Of a stretch of DNA of 64,000 bases, positions 35,329-44,238 are shown one piece after another. Both the position numbers and the translations under genes were made by a program. The DNA comes from Pseudarthrobacter sp. IC2-21 (GTDB lineage: Bacteria; Actinomycetota; Actinomycetes; Actinomycetales; Micrococcaceae). Every line of letters starts with the position of its first letter. Within the stretch, counting starts at the first letter, position 1. The stretch lies in contig NZ_CP139145.1 in the NCBI RefSeq assembly GCF_034048115.1, positions 3,472,001 through 3,536,000 of the forward strand. The letters are read 5' to 3'. A model generated the notes under the pieces. That model was not told where the DNA came from. It was given only the letters and a program-made list of their open reading frames with translations, and made no database searches.

Positions 35329-36276
35329 CTAGGCGAACGTGCGGCCGGTCAGTTTCTCGTAGGCCTCGACATAACGGCTGCGAGTGCGCGCAATGACGTC
35401 CTCGGGCAGCGCCGGCGGCGGCGTGTCCGAGCTCTTGTCCCACCCTGACTCGGCCGAGGTCAGCCAGTCGCGGACATACTGTTTGTCGTAGGACGGCTGC
35501 GCCTGGCCGGGCTGGTAGGTGGCGGCATCCCAGAAGCGGGACGAATCCGGCGTGAGGACCTCATCGCCAAGGACAATGCCGCCGGAGACCGGGTCGTAGC
35601 CAAACTCCACCTTGGTGTCCGCCAGGATGATGCCCCGTTCGCGGGCAATCTTTTCAGCGGTGGAGTAAATCTTCAGGGTCAGGTCGCTCAGCCGTGCCGC
35701 GATGTCGTCGCCCACAATGCCCACCACGGCGTCGTAGGTGATGTTTTCGTCGTGGTGGCCCACCTCGGCCTTGGCGGAGGGGGTGAAGATGGGGTGTTCC
35801 AGCCGCGAACCGTCCACCAGGCCCTCGGGCAGTGGAATGGCGCAAACCGTGCCGTGCGACTTGTATTCCAGCAGGCCGGTGCCGGTGAGGTAGCCCCGGG
35901 CAATGCACTCCACCGGAAACATTTCCAGGTTCTTGCAGATCATGGCCCGGCCTTCCACGGCCGCGGGAACTCCCTCCTCCACGGTGGAGGCCAGCACGTG
36001 GTGTTCAACGTCCAACTGCCCAAACCACCACAGGCTCAGCTGGGTGAGGATGCGCCCCTTGTCCGGGATTTCACTGGTCAGGACATGGTCATAAGCGCTG
36101 ATGCGGTCGCTGGCCACCACCAGGACACAGTCCTGGCCAAGACGTTCGCGGATGGATTCGTCCACCGGCTCGTACAGGTCGCGGACCTTCCCGGAGTAGA
36201 TGTGCTTCCAGCCGGGCAGGTCAAGGGTGGCCGTGCTGAGGCCGCGCTGCGGTTCCGGTGCGGGAGTTTCAGTCAT
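35329..36276 (-). CDS. purC: Phosphoribosylaminoimidazole-succinocarboxamide synthase
   Basis: A 315-residue SAICAR synthetase, which joins aspartate to CAIR with ATP in purine synthesis. Seen: GWKHIYSGKVRDLYEP, VVASDRISAYDHVLTSEIPD, ECIARGYLTGTGLLEYKSHG and LADTKVEFGYDPVSGGIVLG with DEVLTPDSSRFW. The long, yeast-like form (~300 aa) is usual in actinobacteria. It starts two bases after purD ends, so the two genes are one transcript. Confidence 0.96.
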   Translation of the reverse strand: MTETPAPEPQRGLSTATLDLPGWKHIYSGKVRDLYEPVDESIRERLGQDCVLVVASDRISAYDHVLTSEIPDKGRILTQLSLWWFGQLDVEHHVLASTVEEGVPAAVEGRAMICKNLEMFPVECIARGYLTGTGLLEYKSHGTVCAIPLPEGLVDGSRLEHPIFTPSAKAEVGHHDENITYDAVVGIVGDDIAARLSDLTLKIYSTAEKIARERGIILADTKVEFGYDPVSGGIVLGDEVLTPDSSRFWDAATYQPGQAQPSYDKQYVRDWLTSAESGWDKSSDTPPPALPEDVIARTRSRYVEAYEKLTGRTFA

Positions 36277-36278
36277 GT

Positions 36279-37595
36279 TTATGCCTTCGCCTTCGTGACA
36301 GGCAGCGATGCCGTTGCGCGGGACGCAACCTTAATCTCGCCGCGGGCGGCCTTGCGTCCAATATCCGTCCGGAACTGGGAGCCTTCGAGCTGAACCAGTT
36401 CAACGCCGTCGTACGCCCGCTCACGGGCCTCCACCAGGTCGCTGCCGAGGGCCACCACGGCGAGCACCCGGCCGCCGGCGGAAACCACTTTGCCCTCGTC
36501 GTCGAACGCGGTGCCCGCATGGATCACATGCACCCCTTCGAGCTGATCCACTTTCTTGAGCCCGCGGATGCGATCCCCGGTGCGGGGGGTGTCCGGGTAG
36601 TTCTGGGAGGCAACGACGACGGCCACTGCGGTCTCCTTGGACCAGCGCAGCTCATCTGCCTTGTCCAGTTCACCCTTGGCGGCTGCCAGCAGCAGCGCGC
36701 CGAGCGGCGTTTTGAGGCGTGCCAGTACCGCTTGGGTTTCCGGGTCGCCGAAGCGGACATTGAATTCGATGACTCGGGTGCCGCGGGATGTCAGGGCGAG
36801 GCCAACAAACAGCACGCCCACGAAAGGGGTGCCACGGTGGGCCATTTCGTTCACGGTGGGCTGGGCCACGCGGTCAATGACTTCGTCCACCAGCCCCGGG
36901 GGTGCCCATTCAAGCGGGGTGTACGCTCCCATGCCGCCGGTGTTGGGGCCTTCATCGTTGTCGAAGATCCGTTTGAAGTCCTGTGCCGGGGACAGGGCAA
37001 CGGTGTTGTGGCCGTCGCACAGGACAAAGACGGACACTTCCGGCCCGTCCAGGAACTCTTCGATCACCACGGTGCCGCCGGCGTCGAAGCAGGTCTGCGC
37101 GTGGGCCAGGGCTTCTTCGCGGTTGTTGGTGACCACCACACCCTTGCCGGCCGCCAGGCCATCGTCCTTCACCACGTAGGGGGCGCCGAAGGTGTCCAGC
37201 GCCGACGCCGCTTCCTCAGCGTTGGTGGCCACCAGGGCCATGGCCGTGGGGACGTCCGCCGCTGCCATGACTTCCTTGGCGAAGGCCTTGGAGGCTTCCA
37301 GCTGGGCCGCGGCCTTGCTCGGACCGAAAACGGGAATTCCTGCGGCGCGCACGGCGTCGGACACGCCGGCTGCCAGCGGAGCCTCCGGGCCCACCACCAC
37401 CAGGTCCACGCCCAGCTTCGTAGCCAGGGCCGCCACGGCATCTGGATCGTTCCCGTCAATCTTGTGGGTGGGTACCAGTTTGCTGATGCCGGCGTTGCCG
37501 GGCGCTGCGTGGACCTCGGAGACGTTGGGATCGGCGAGCAGGGAGCGGACAATGGCGTGTTCGCGGCCTCCAGGGCCAATGACGAGTACCTTCAC
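36279..37595 (-). CDS. purD: Phosphoribosylamine-glycine ligase
   Basis: A 438-residue GAR synthetase, an ATP-grasp enzyme. The N-domain begins KVLVIGPGGREHAIVRSLLA. Then LVVVGPEAPLAAGVSDAVRA, GPSKAAAQLEASKAFAKEVM, the ATP-grasp glycine loop DGLAAGKGVVV, VSVFVLCDGHNTVALSPAQD, and the metal site VIEFNVRFGDPETQAVLARL. The start is GTG 37595 with GGAG close upstream; a longer reading to 37664 lacks family similarity. It is upstream of purC. Confidence 0.96.
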   Translation of the reverse strand: MKVLVIGPGGREHAIVRSLLADPNVSEVHAAPGNAGISKLVPTHKIDGNDPDAVAALATKLGVDLVVVGPEAPLAAGVSDAVRAAGIPVFGPSKAAAQLEASKAFAKEVMAAADVPTAMALVATNAEEAASALDTFGAPYVVKDDGLAAGKGVVVTNNREEALAHAQTCFDAGGTVVIEEFLDGPEVSVFVLCDGHNTVALSPAQDFKRIFDNDEGPNTGGMGAYTPLEWAPPGLVDEVIDRVAQPTVNEMAHRGTPFVGVLFVGLALTSRGTRVIEFNVRFGDPETQAVLARLKTPLGALLLAAAKGELDKADELRWSKETAVAVVVASQNYPDTPRTGDRIRGLKKVDQLEGVHVIHAGTAFDDEGKVVSAGGRVLAVVALGSDLVEARERAYDGVELVQLEGSQFRTDIGRKAARGEIKVASRATASLPVTKAKA

Positions 37596-37708
37596 AGTCT
37601 CCAAGGGTACTTTGTGCACCCCGCCGTTTCCTAAGGGCGGTTCCTCACCTTCGCGCCCGCCCACCCATCCCTAACCATCCGAAAGGCCGGCCGCGCCGAA
37701 CCCACACC

Positions 37709-39286
37709 ATGAACAAGCTCCTGAACTGGCTCAAGCAGCCCGCCGCCCTGGCCGCGTTGGCGGGTGTGGCGGCTGCCGCCGTCGTCCTTTCTGTTGCGGA
37801 GCTGATCGGCGCGTTCTTTACGGCGCGGGCCACCCCCATCCTTGCCCTCGGGTCCACCTTCATCGACTTCACACCGCTGTGGATGAAGAACTTCGCGGTG
37901 GAGACCTTTGGCACCAATGACAAGGCGGCTCTCTTCGTAGGGATGGGCCTGACCATTTTCCTGCTGGCCTGCGCCCTGGGTGTGGTGGCTTACCGCAGGT
38001 GGGCGTTGGGCGTAGCCGGCGTGCTGCTGATGGGCGTGGTTATTGTGGCCAGCGTGGTGACCCGGGCCGGCGTCCAGCCGCTGGATGCGATCCCCACGGT
38101 GCTGGGCACGGTGGCCGGGCTCGTGGTGCTGCGGCTGCTTGTTGCCCCGCTCTGGCGACTAAAGGCCTGGCCGGAGGCACCTGCGGACACGGGCGCCGAG
38201 GAACCCATCCGGCCCGCCGCCAGCCGCCGCCGTTTCTTCGCCGCCGCCGGGATCACCGTGGTGGGGGCCGGAATCGCGGCCACAGGCGGGCGCCTGCTGA
38301 GCGCAGCCCGCAGCAACATCATCCAAGCCCGCGAGGCCCTGCAGCTGCCCGTGCCTGTCAAGCCTGCAGCGGCCATCCCCGCCGGCGTGCAGTCCCCGGT
38401 GGCCGGCGTGACGCCGTGGCTGACCCCCAATGGCGACTTCTATCGCATCGACACCGCCCTGAGCGTCCCCGAAATCAATGCCGACGAGTGGGAGCTTCGC
38501 GTCCACGGCCTGGTGGAGCAGGAGGTCCGGCTAAGTTTCCAGGACCTGCTCGACGCCGACCTCATCGAATCCCACGTAACCCTCACCTGCGTGTCCAACC
38601 CGGTGGGCGGCAACCTCGCGGGCAACGCGCGCTGGCTCGGGCTGCCCATCCGCGAGGTCCTCAAGCGGGCCCGGCCCCGGGCAGGTGCAGACATGGTGCT
38701 CTCGACGTCGGTGGACGGCTTCAGCGCCTCCACCCCGCTCGAGGTTCTGCAGGATGACCGCGACGCCATGCTGGCGATCGGCATGAACGGCGAGCCGCTG
38801 CCGCTGGAACACGGCTATCCGGTGCGCATGGTGGTGCCCGGCCTCTACGGGTTCGTCTCCGCCACCAAATGGGTGGTGGACCTGGAGGTGACCCGCTTCG
38901 CCGACAACAAGGCGTACTGGACGCAGCGCGGCTGGTCGGAGCGCGGGCCCATCAAGACGATGGCCCGGGTGGAAGTCCCGAGGTCCTTCGCCAAGGTGCC
39001 GGCGGGCCGGGTGGCCATCGGTGGCACCGCGTGGGCCCAGACTCGCGGCATCACCAAGGTGGAAGTCCAGATCGACAACAACCCCTGGGCCGAAGCCGTG
39101 CTGTCCGGCGAGGCCTCCTTGATCACGTGGCGCCAGTGGTCCTTCGACTGGGATGCCACGCCCGGGCCGCACTACATCAAGGTCAGGGCCACCGACGGCG
39201 CGGGTGAGGTGCAGACGGACCGGCGGGCTGATCCTGTCCCCGACGGCGCCTCAGGCTGGCAGTCGGTGATGGTCACCGTGGAGTAG
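37709..39286 (+). CDS. Molybdopterin-dependent oxidoreductase (sulfite-oxidase family) with N-terminal membrane domain
   Basis: A 525-residue protein. The first ~160 residues carry several membrane helices, with hydrophobic runs LAALAGVAAAAVVLSVAELIG and FVGMGLTIFLLACALGVVAY. A twin-arginine-like SRRRFFAAAGITVVGAG precedes another helix. From about residue 220 it is the sulfite-oxidase Moco domain, with the molybdenum-ligand cysteine in THVTLTCVSNPVGG-type context (LTCVSNPVGGNLAGNA) and a C-terminal dimerisation domain. The catalytic domain probably faces outside. The substrate is not known; membrane-fused forms are common in actinobacteria. Confidence 0.9.
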   Translation: MNKLLNWLKQPAALAALAGVAAAAVVLSVAELIGAFFTARATPILALGSTFIDFTPLWMKNFAVETFGTNDKAALFVGMGLTIFLLACALGVVAYRRWALGVAGVLLMGVVIVASVVTRAGVQPLDAIPTVLGTVAGLVVLRLLVAPLWRLKAWPEAPADTGAEEPIRPAASRRRFFAAAGITVVGAGIAATGGRLLSAARSNIIQAREALQLPVPVKPAAAIPAGVQSPVAGVTPWLTPNGDFYRIDTALSVPEINADEWELRVHGLVEQEVRLSFQDLLDADLIESHVTLTCVSNPVGGNLAGNARWLGLPIREVLKRARPRAGADMVLSTSVDGFSASTPLEVLQDDRDAMLAIGMNGEPLPLEHGYPVRMVVPGLYGFVSATKWVVDLEVTRFADNKAYWTQRGWSERGPIKTMARVEVPRSFAKVPAGRVAIGGTAWAQTRGITKVEVQIDNNPWAEAVLSGEASLITWRQWSFDWDATPGPHYIKVRATDGAGEVQTDRRADPVPDGASGWQSVMVTVE

Positions 39287-39322
39287 CCGGGAAATCGACC
39301 CGAGCGCCCCTAGACTGGCAAC

Positions 39323-40339
39323 ATGCCGCACAACCCGCACGCCACTTTCACCGTGGACTCCGCCGTCGAACTTGCCGTCGTTGAACGCAGTGGCTTTGTG
39401 GAGTCCCGGCACATCGGCTCCGCCGTTGTCTTGTCCGCGGACGGCTCCGTTGTCACCGAACTTGGCGACATCAGGACCCCGCTTTATGCCCGGAGCTCGC
39501 TCAAACCGCTCCAGGCGCTGGCGTCCATGCAGTCCGGTGTTCCGCTGCGCGGCGCGCAGGTGGCCGTGGCCTGCGGCAGCCACGTCGGTTCCCTGGACCA
39601 CATGGATGTGGTGGAAGGGATGCTGAAGGCCGCCGGCGTGAAAGAGGAACAACTGCAGTGCCCCGCAGCGTGGCCGCAGGATGAGACGGCCCGCAACTGG
39701 CTGCTGCGCTCGGACAAGGGCCGGTCCAAGCTGGCCTTCAACTGCTCCGGCAAACACGCCGCGTTCCTGTGGGCGTGCACCGAAAACGGCTGGGATACCC
39801 ACAGCTATCTCGAGCCGAACCATCCCCTCCAGCAGCGCGTCCGCAGTGTGATTGAGGAATACAGCGGTGAGCGGATCGCCCACCTGGGCATCGACGGGTG
39901 CGGGGCTCCCGTGGCCGCCATTTCGCTGACCGGGCTGGCCCGCGCCTTTTCGATGCTGGCCAAGGCCCCGGGCGACAAGCACTCCAACGCCCGCGCCGCC
40001 ACCATCGCCACGTCCATGCTGGACTACCCTTGGGCCGTCCAGGGCCGGGGCGAAGCGAACACTGTGGTGATGGACGAACTGGGCATCATCGCCAAGATCG
40101 GCGCCGAGGGAGTCCTGGCCATGGCCACACCCCAGGGCGTCTCCGTGGCCATCAAAATTTTGGACGGCAGCCTCCGGGCCACCTCCCTGGTGGGGCTGAC
40201 CTTGCTCGCCGCCGCCGGCGCCGTGGACATCCCCGGCGTCTCCAGCGTCCTGGAAAAAGTAGTGGACCCCGTGATGGGCGGCGGTCACCCGGTGGGCAAA
40301 ATCCGCCTGGGCCCGGCCGTGTCCGCCCTCCTGGACTGA
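39323..40339 (+). CDS. Asparaginase (asparaginase II / Rhizobium type)
   Basis: A 338-residue protein of the thermolabile L-asparaginase family unrelated to the E. coli enzyme. It starts VELAVVERSGFVESRHIGSA; conserved segments are YARSSLKPLQALASM, ACGSHVGSLDHMDVVEGML, FNCSGKHAAFLWAC with the catalytic Ser-Gly-Lys-His, and GIDGCGAPVAAISLTGLARA. Ser and Lys of the active site are present. The SCP-like gene follows two bases downstream. Confidence 0.92.
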   Translation: MPHNPHATFTVDSAVELAVVERSGFVESRHIGSAVVLSADGSVVTELGDIRTPLYARSSLKPLQALASMQSGVPLRGAQVAVACGSHVGSLDHMDVVEGMLKAAGVKEEQLQCPAAWPQDETARNWLLRSDKGRSKLAFNCSGKHAAFLWACTENGWDTHSYLEPNHPLQQRVRSVIEEYSGERIAHLGIDGCGAPVAAISLTGLARAFSMLAKAPGDKHSNARAATIATSMLDYPWAVQGRGEANTVVMDELGIIAKIGAEGVLAMATPQGVSVAIKILDGSLRATSLVGLTLLAAAGAVDIPGVSSVLEKVVDPVMGGGHPVGKIRLGPAVSALLD

Positions 40340-40341
40340 GC

Positions 40342-40719
40342 ATGGCCACCGCGCGCCGCCGGATCGGCACTGAAGAAGGAACAGCGGCACTGGCCGCGTG
40401 GCGGGAAGCCGCCGCATCGCCGTCGGACGCTCCGCTCCCCCGCACTGTCACCGCAACTGCGGTGCGCTACTCGCTGGAGGAGCTGACCGCCCGCGCGCCG
40501 GGCAATTCGGTGGAAGTGCGGGTACCGCCCTTCGGCGTCACCCAGTGTGTGGAGGGTCCCCGGCACACACGCGGCACCCCGCCGAACGTGATCGAGTGCG
40601 ACGCCGCCACCTGGCTGTCGCTGGTAACCGGCCGGTTGACGTGGGCGGACGCAGTGGCGGCGCACCGGGTGGCGGCCTCCGGACTGCGGGCAGACCTCTC
40701 AGCCCTCCTGCCGCTGTAA
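40342..40719 (+). CDS. SCP-like protein (bacterial sterol carrier protein orthologue family)
   Basis: A 125-residue protein: RRRIGTEEGTAALAAWREAA, then RYSLEELTARAPGNSVEVRV, PPFGVTQCVEGPRHTRGTPP, and DAATWLSLVTGRLTWADAVA near the C-terminus, the layout of the actinobacterial SCP_3 group that frequently lies beside purine genes. Its ligand and function are unknown. The ATG (40342) follows the asparaginase stop by two bases; no strong SD, so it is probably coupled. Confidence 0.85.
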   Translation: MATARRRIGTEEGTAALAAWREAAASPSDAPLPRTVTATAVRYSLEELTARAPGNSVEVRVPPFGVTQCVEGPRHTRGTPPNVIECDAATWLSLVTGRLTWADAVAAHRVAASGLRADLSALLPL

Positions 40720-40756
40720 GGGCCGGTGGAGGTGACTAACGGGTCCGAACCGAAGA

Positions 40757-40772
40757 AGTAAGTACGCTGACT
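40757..40772. promoter_or_regulatory. Imperfect AGTAAGT dyad upstream of the 95-aa gene
   Basis: AGTAAGTACGCTGACT shares its whole left arm and 12 of 16 positions with the perfect dyad at 42212-42227. About 80 bp upstream of the 95-aa gene. Candidate shared operator or promoter element. Confidence 0.35.
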
Positions 40773-40853
40773 AATTTCCTTGTGCAGGGACAGTCCCGGA
40801 ACCTAGCGTAGGAAGGGACAGAGTGAACCGACCCACAGGGAGGAGGCGCCGCC

Positions 40854-41141
40854 ATGGCGCTGTACCAGCCGGAGCCCGTTGAGATTTCCACCCGGATGCG
40901 TCCGGGGGAATGGACCCATGCCAGCCTGGCCGAACTGGTGGCGGGCTACCGGGAGCGAATCCTGGCCATGGGCGCTACCGCTTCGGAAGTGGTGGAGGAA
41001 GTCGAAAAGTACGACGACGGGTCCGTCGCCGTGAACGTCTCCTGGGTCAAGGCCGACCTCGCCGAGGACGCCGGCTTCACCCGGGAGGACGCTGGCTTTA
41101 CCCGGCAGGACGCGGACAGCGCCGACGGCCGGCGGGCCTAG
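40854..41141 (+). CDS. Hypothetical small protein with DAGFTR tail repeat
   Basis: A 95-residue protein. The N-terminal ~65 residues are conserved-looking (EISTRMRPGEWTHASLAELV, then GYRERILAMGATASEVVEEV and KYDDGSVAVNVSWVKADL). The tail contains a tandem repeat EDAGFTR-EDAGFTR encoded by two 21-bp copies that differ synonymously, then QDADSADG. It has GGAGG ahead of ATG 40854. The last four bases overlap the convergent HAD gene. Function unknown. Confidence 0.75.
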   Translation: MALYQPEPVEISTRMRPGEWTHASLAELVAGYRERILAMGATASEVVEEVEKYDDGSVAVNVSWVKADLAEDAGFTREDAGFTRQDADSADGRRA

Positions 41142-41863
41142 GTGCCAGCCCCCGGATTCAGTGCGAGCAGCCTTCCGATGGCGCTCGCCTGCAGGTTGTC
41201 GAGCAGATCCCGAGGGCCCGAATAGACCTCCGCGGCGCCAGCGTCCAGCAACTCAGCGGCACTCCGGCCGCCGCATGTGACGCCGATGGAGGGAATACCA
41301 AGAGCCGCGGCTGCTTTCATGTCCCATACCGCGTCCCCCACATACACGGCCTCCGCGGCCGGGACCTGGACGGCCTCCAGGGCAGCTTCCAGGATGTCCG
41401 GCGCTGGCTTGCTTTCCTTGGCATCGTTGGAGCTGGTGGCCGCATGGATAAAGGCGTCCGCGGCGAGCGTCCTGCGGCTTGCTTCCAAGTCCTGCCGCCG
41501 CGCGGAGGACGCCAGGGCGACGGCGAGTCCCCCGGCGTGGCACTGCGCCAGCAGGTCCTTCGCGCCGTCAAACGCGGCCAGTGAGGGCCAGTTCAGGGCA
41601 AAGACCGCCGCATGACTGGCCATGATTTCCGCATCCGCCTCTTTGTCCCGGTCCGCCGGAAGGAGGGCGTCCACCAGCCGGTCGCCGCCCATTCCCACGC
41701 ACCAGTGGATGGCCGCCATGGGCACCTCATGGTGGTGCTCGCGGAACGCCTGCCACCACGCCACAGTGTGCAGGTACGCAGAGTCCACCAGCGTTCCGTC
41801 AATGTCGAACAGGACAGCGCCCCGCCGCCAAGCGGCGGTGCCGTGACTTTGCGGGCCCATCAC
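41138..41863 (-). CDS. HAD-superfamily hydrolase (phosphatase)
   Basis: A 241-residue HAD subfamily I phosphatase. Motif I is VLFDIDGTLVDSAYLH (nucleophile and acid/base Asp), motif II ALASSARRQDLEASR, motif III Lys in DAKESKPAPDILEAAL, motif IV VYVGDAVWDMKAAAALGI. The cap is inserted after motif I (KEADAEIMASHAAVF region), like phosphoglycolate or beta-phosphoglucomutase relatives. Either the GTG at 41863 or the ATG at 41860 may start it; both overlap the upstream stop. The substrate is unknown. Confidence 0.9.
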   Translation of the reverse strand: MMGPQSHGTAAWRRGAVLFDIDGTLVDSAYLHTVAWWQAFREHHHEVPMAAIHWCVGMGGDRLVDALLPADRDKEADAEIMASHAAVFALNWPSLAAFDGAKDLLAQCHAGGLAVALASSARRQDLEASRRTLAADAFIHAATSSNDAKESKPAPDILEAALEAVQVPAAEAVYVGDAVWDMKAAAALGIPSIGVTCGGRSAAELLDAGAAEVYSGPRDLLDNLQASAIGRLLALNPGAGT

Positions 41864-42153
41864 CCGACCGCAGTCCGCGGGGCCTTTGAAACCTTCCTGC
41901 CCCTGGAAGAGGAGGTGTCCTTTGGCGTGGACGCTGGCCGGACAAGCTCCCGGATCACTGCCCCGGCGCCCTTGCTGCTGCAGTCCCTGATCAGGCCCGT
42001 CCCCGCAATTTCGCGGGCCATGGCAATGCCCGCCACCGCGGCGCGTTTCGTGGGAAAGGTCACCGAGATCGCCATCAGGTCACCCGAGCCGTCGAGCATC
42101 CTTACCCTGTAGCCGCCGTCGGGGGCATCCACCAGTTCAAAATGTCCGGCCAT
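41860..42153 (-). CDS. DUF1508 (YegP-like) protein
   Basis: A 97-residue protein with one YegP-like repeat (GHFELVDAPDGGYRVRMLDG then SGDLMAISVTFPTKRAAVAG) and an extra basic Ser-rich tail. Its SD is GAGGAG nine bases ahead of ATG 42153. It is cotranscribed with the HAD gene (stop/start overlap). A perfect AGTAAGT/ACTTACT dyad lies about 60 bp upstream. Function unknown. Confidence 0.85.
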   Translation of the reverse strand: MAGHFELVDAPDGGYRVRMLDGSGDLMAISVTFPTKRAAVAGIAMAREIAGTGLIRDCSSKGAGAVIRELVRPASTPKDTSSSRGRKVSKAPRTAVG

Positions 42154-42211
42154 TTCTTACCACTCCTCATTCAGTCGCGGTCCTGTGCTTAGGGAACTCG
42201 CCGCGAGTATT

Positions 42212-42227
42212 AGTAAGTGTACTTACT
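42212..42227. promoter_or_regulatory. Palindrome AGTAAGT-GT-ACTTACT
   Basis: A 16-bp dyad with perfect 7-bp arms, in the promoter region of the DUF1508-HAD pair. It looks like a regulator binding site; a related imperfect copy is at 40757-40772. Confidence 0.6.
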
Positions 42228-42275
42228 TATCGGGCGGAGTTGAAGCACAAGGGCGGGCGCCCGGGAGTTACGGCC

Positions 42276-44078
42276 CTACCCTGCCTTTCGCGGCGCAATG
42301 GGGGTATCACTCCGACGCACGGTGTCCTGGTGCAGTTCCAGGGCGCTTGTCACCAGCGCGAAGTGGCTGAAGGCCTGCGGGGTGTTGCCCAGTTGCCGCT
42401 TGGCCGTCACAGCCCATTCCTCACTGAGCAGGCCCACGTCATTGCGCAGTTCCAGCAGCCGCTCGAAGAGCTCCGTGGCTTCGTCGGCCCGGCCGGCACC
42501 AAGGAGCGCCTCCACCATCCAGAAGGAGCACGCGAGGAACACGCCTTCGTCCCCCGGCAGCCCGTCGTCGCTGTCTGCCGGACGGTAGCGCAGCACGAAG
42601 CCGTCATCGGTGAGCTCGCGCTGGATCGCGTCAATGGTCCCCACCACCCGGGGATCATCGGGCGGCAGGAAACCGACCCGCGGAATCAATAACAGGCTGG
42701 CATCGAGTTCCGGCCGGCCATAGGACTGCACAAAGGTGTTGCGCGCGGCGTCGAATCCGTTGGTCATCACTTCCCGGTGGATCGTGTCGCGAAGGGCCTC
42801 CCAGCGCTCCACCGGTCCGGGGAGGCCGAAATCGCGCACGCCTTGGACCATGCGGTCCGCCGCCACCCAGGCCATCACCTTTGAATGCGTGAAGTGCCGG
42901 CGTGGCCCGCGCATCTCCCACAGCCCGTTGTCCGGCTGGTCCCAGATGGTTTCCAGATGCTGCATGAGGGCAACCTGCAAATCCCAGGACTCATCAGTGT
43001 GTTTCAGCAGGGAATTCCGGGTCAGCGACAAACAGTCAAGCACTTCGCCCCAGACGTCGAGCTGAAGTTGCGAGGCAGCGCCGTTACCCGTGCGGACCGG
43101 CTTTGAGTTCTCGTAGCCGGCCAGCCAGGGCAGTTCCATCTCCGGCAGCCTTCGCTCTCCGTGGATGCCGTACATGATCTGCAGGTCTGCCGGGTCGCCG
43201 GCAACGGCGCGGAGCAGCCAGTTCCGCCAGGCGGCAGCCTCCGCCGTATACCCCGCGGCCAGTAGCGCCTGCAGCGTCAGGGTGGCGTCACGGAGCCAGC
43301 AGTAGCGGTAATCCCAGTTGCGGGGCCCGCCGATCTGTTCGGGCAGGGAGGTGGTTACGGCGGCCACGATGCCCCCGGTTGGCGCATAGGTCAAGGCCTT
43401 CAGGATCACCAGCGAACGGGTTACCGCTTCCTCGTACTTGCCCTTGTAGCTGCACTGCGAAGCCCAGCCCCGCCAGTACGCCAGCGTGGTTCCCAGCACG
43501 TGCTCGGCGTCAACGGTGTGCGGCCGGGGAACATGGCTGGGCGCCCAGGTGAGGACGAAGGGCACGCGCTCCCCCGCCTGCACCGTGAAGTCGCTGACGG
43601 AATGCATGTTCTCGCCGTGAACGGGTGCCGTGGTGACGAAGTAGGCGGCGTCCGGACCGGCGATGGCGTGCAGGCCACGTTTGTCCTTCCGCACCCACGG
43701 GATGATGTGCCCGTAGTCGAACCGCATCGAAAGTTCGCCGTGCATCCTGACGCTTCCCGATACCCCCTCCACAATCCGGACGATGTCCGCCACTTCGTCC
43801 CGCGGCGGCATGAAGTCGATGACCTTGACGGTGCCGTCCGGGGTTTCCCACTCCGTTTCAAGAACCAGGCTGTCTTCCACGTAGCTTCGCCGGGTGCAGG
43901 CGCCGCCGCCTGCCGGCGCCAACAGCCAGCGTCCGGCGTCGGGGGTATCAACCAGGGCACTGAAACAGGCCGGGGAATCGAACCGGGGCAGGCAGAGCCA
44001 GTCGATGGAGCCTGCCGTGCTGATCAGGGCGGCGGTGTGAAGGTCGCCAACAACTGCATAATCCTCGATGCGCGCCAT
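42276..44078 (-). CDS. Glycoside hydrolase family 15 protein (trehalase/glucoamylase-like)
   Basis: A 600-residue (alpha/alpha)6-barrel enzyme. It begins RIEDYAVVGDLHTAALIS, then TAGSIDWLCLPRFDSPACFS, the typical N-terminal domain of bacterial GH15. The barrel shows SLPEQIGGPRNWDYRYCWLR, then DATLTLQALLAAGY, and NGLWEMRGPRRHFTHSKVMA further on. In mycobacteria this family includes a trehalase, so trehalose is one possible substrate. ATG 44078 has AAGGA six bases upstream; the longer frame has no signal. Cytoplasmic (no signal peptide). Confidence 0.92.
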   Translation of the reverse strand: MARIEDYAVVGDLHTAALISTAGSIDWLCLPRFDSPACFSALVDTPDAGRWLLAPAGGGACTRRSYVEDSLVLETEWETPDGTVKVIDFMPPRDEVADIVRIVEGVSGSVRMHGELSMRFDYGHIIPWVRKDKRGLHAIAGPDAAYFVTTAPVHGENMHSVSDFTVQAGERVPFVLTWAPSHVPRPHTVDAEHVLGTTLAYWRGWASQCSYKGKYEEAVTRSLVILKALTYAPTGGIVAAVTTSLPEQIGGPRNWDYRYCWLRDATLTLQALLAAGYTAEAAAWRNWLLRAVAGDPADLQIMYGIHGERRLPEMELPWLAGYENSKPVRTGNGAASQLQLDVWGEVLDCLSLTRNSLLKHTDESWDLQVALMQHLETIWDQPDNGLWEMRGPRRHFTHSKVMAWVAADRMVQGVRDFGLPGPVERWEALRDTIHREVMTNGFDAARNTFVQSYGRPELDASLLLIPRVGFLPPDDPRVVGTIDAIQRELTDDGFVLRYRPADSDDGLPGDEGVFLACSFWMVEALLGAGRADEATELFERLLELRNDVGLLSEEWAVTAKRQLGNTPQAFSHFALVTSALELHQDTVRRSDTPIAPRKAG

Positions 44079-44238
44079 GTCCTTACCCTGCCATACGGAT
44101 GGGCCGGGCGTGAGGAGGGGACCCGGACGGCAACACACCCGCCCGCCGGTCCAGTACAGCCCGGTAGCCTGAGTGCAAGGTCCGTCCCCGAACACGGAGG
44201 CTCAATCATGCACCCCTCACTCCCGGGACCGGCGTAGC

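Noticed and set aside
36258..37634. Long open frame antisense to purD
   Set aside because: High-GC coding bias leaves antisense frames open. The purD reading has full family motifs; the antisense protein has no recognisable domain or SD.
37709..39286. Sulfite-oxidase-like gene considered a Tat-exported soluble enzyme
   Set aside because: The SRRRFF motif is internal, after several membrane helices, so a simple cleavable Tat signal does not fit, although Tat-assisted insertion remains possible.
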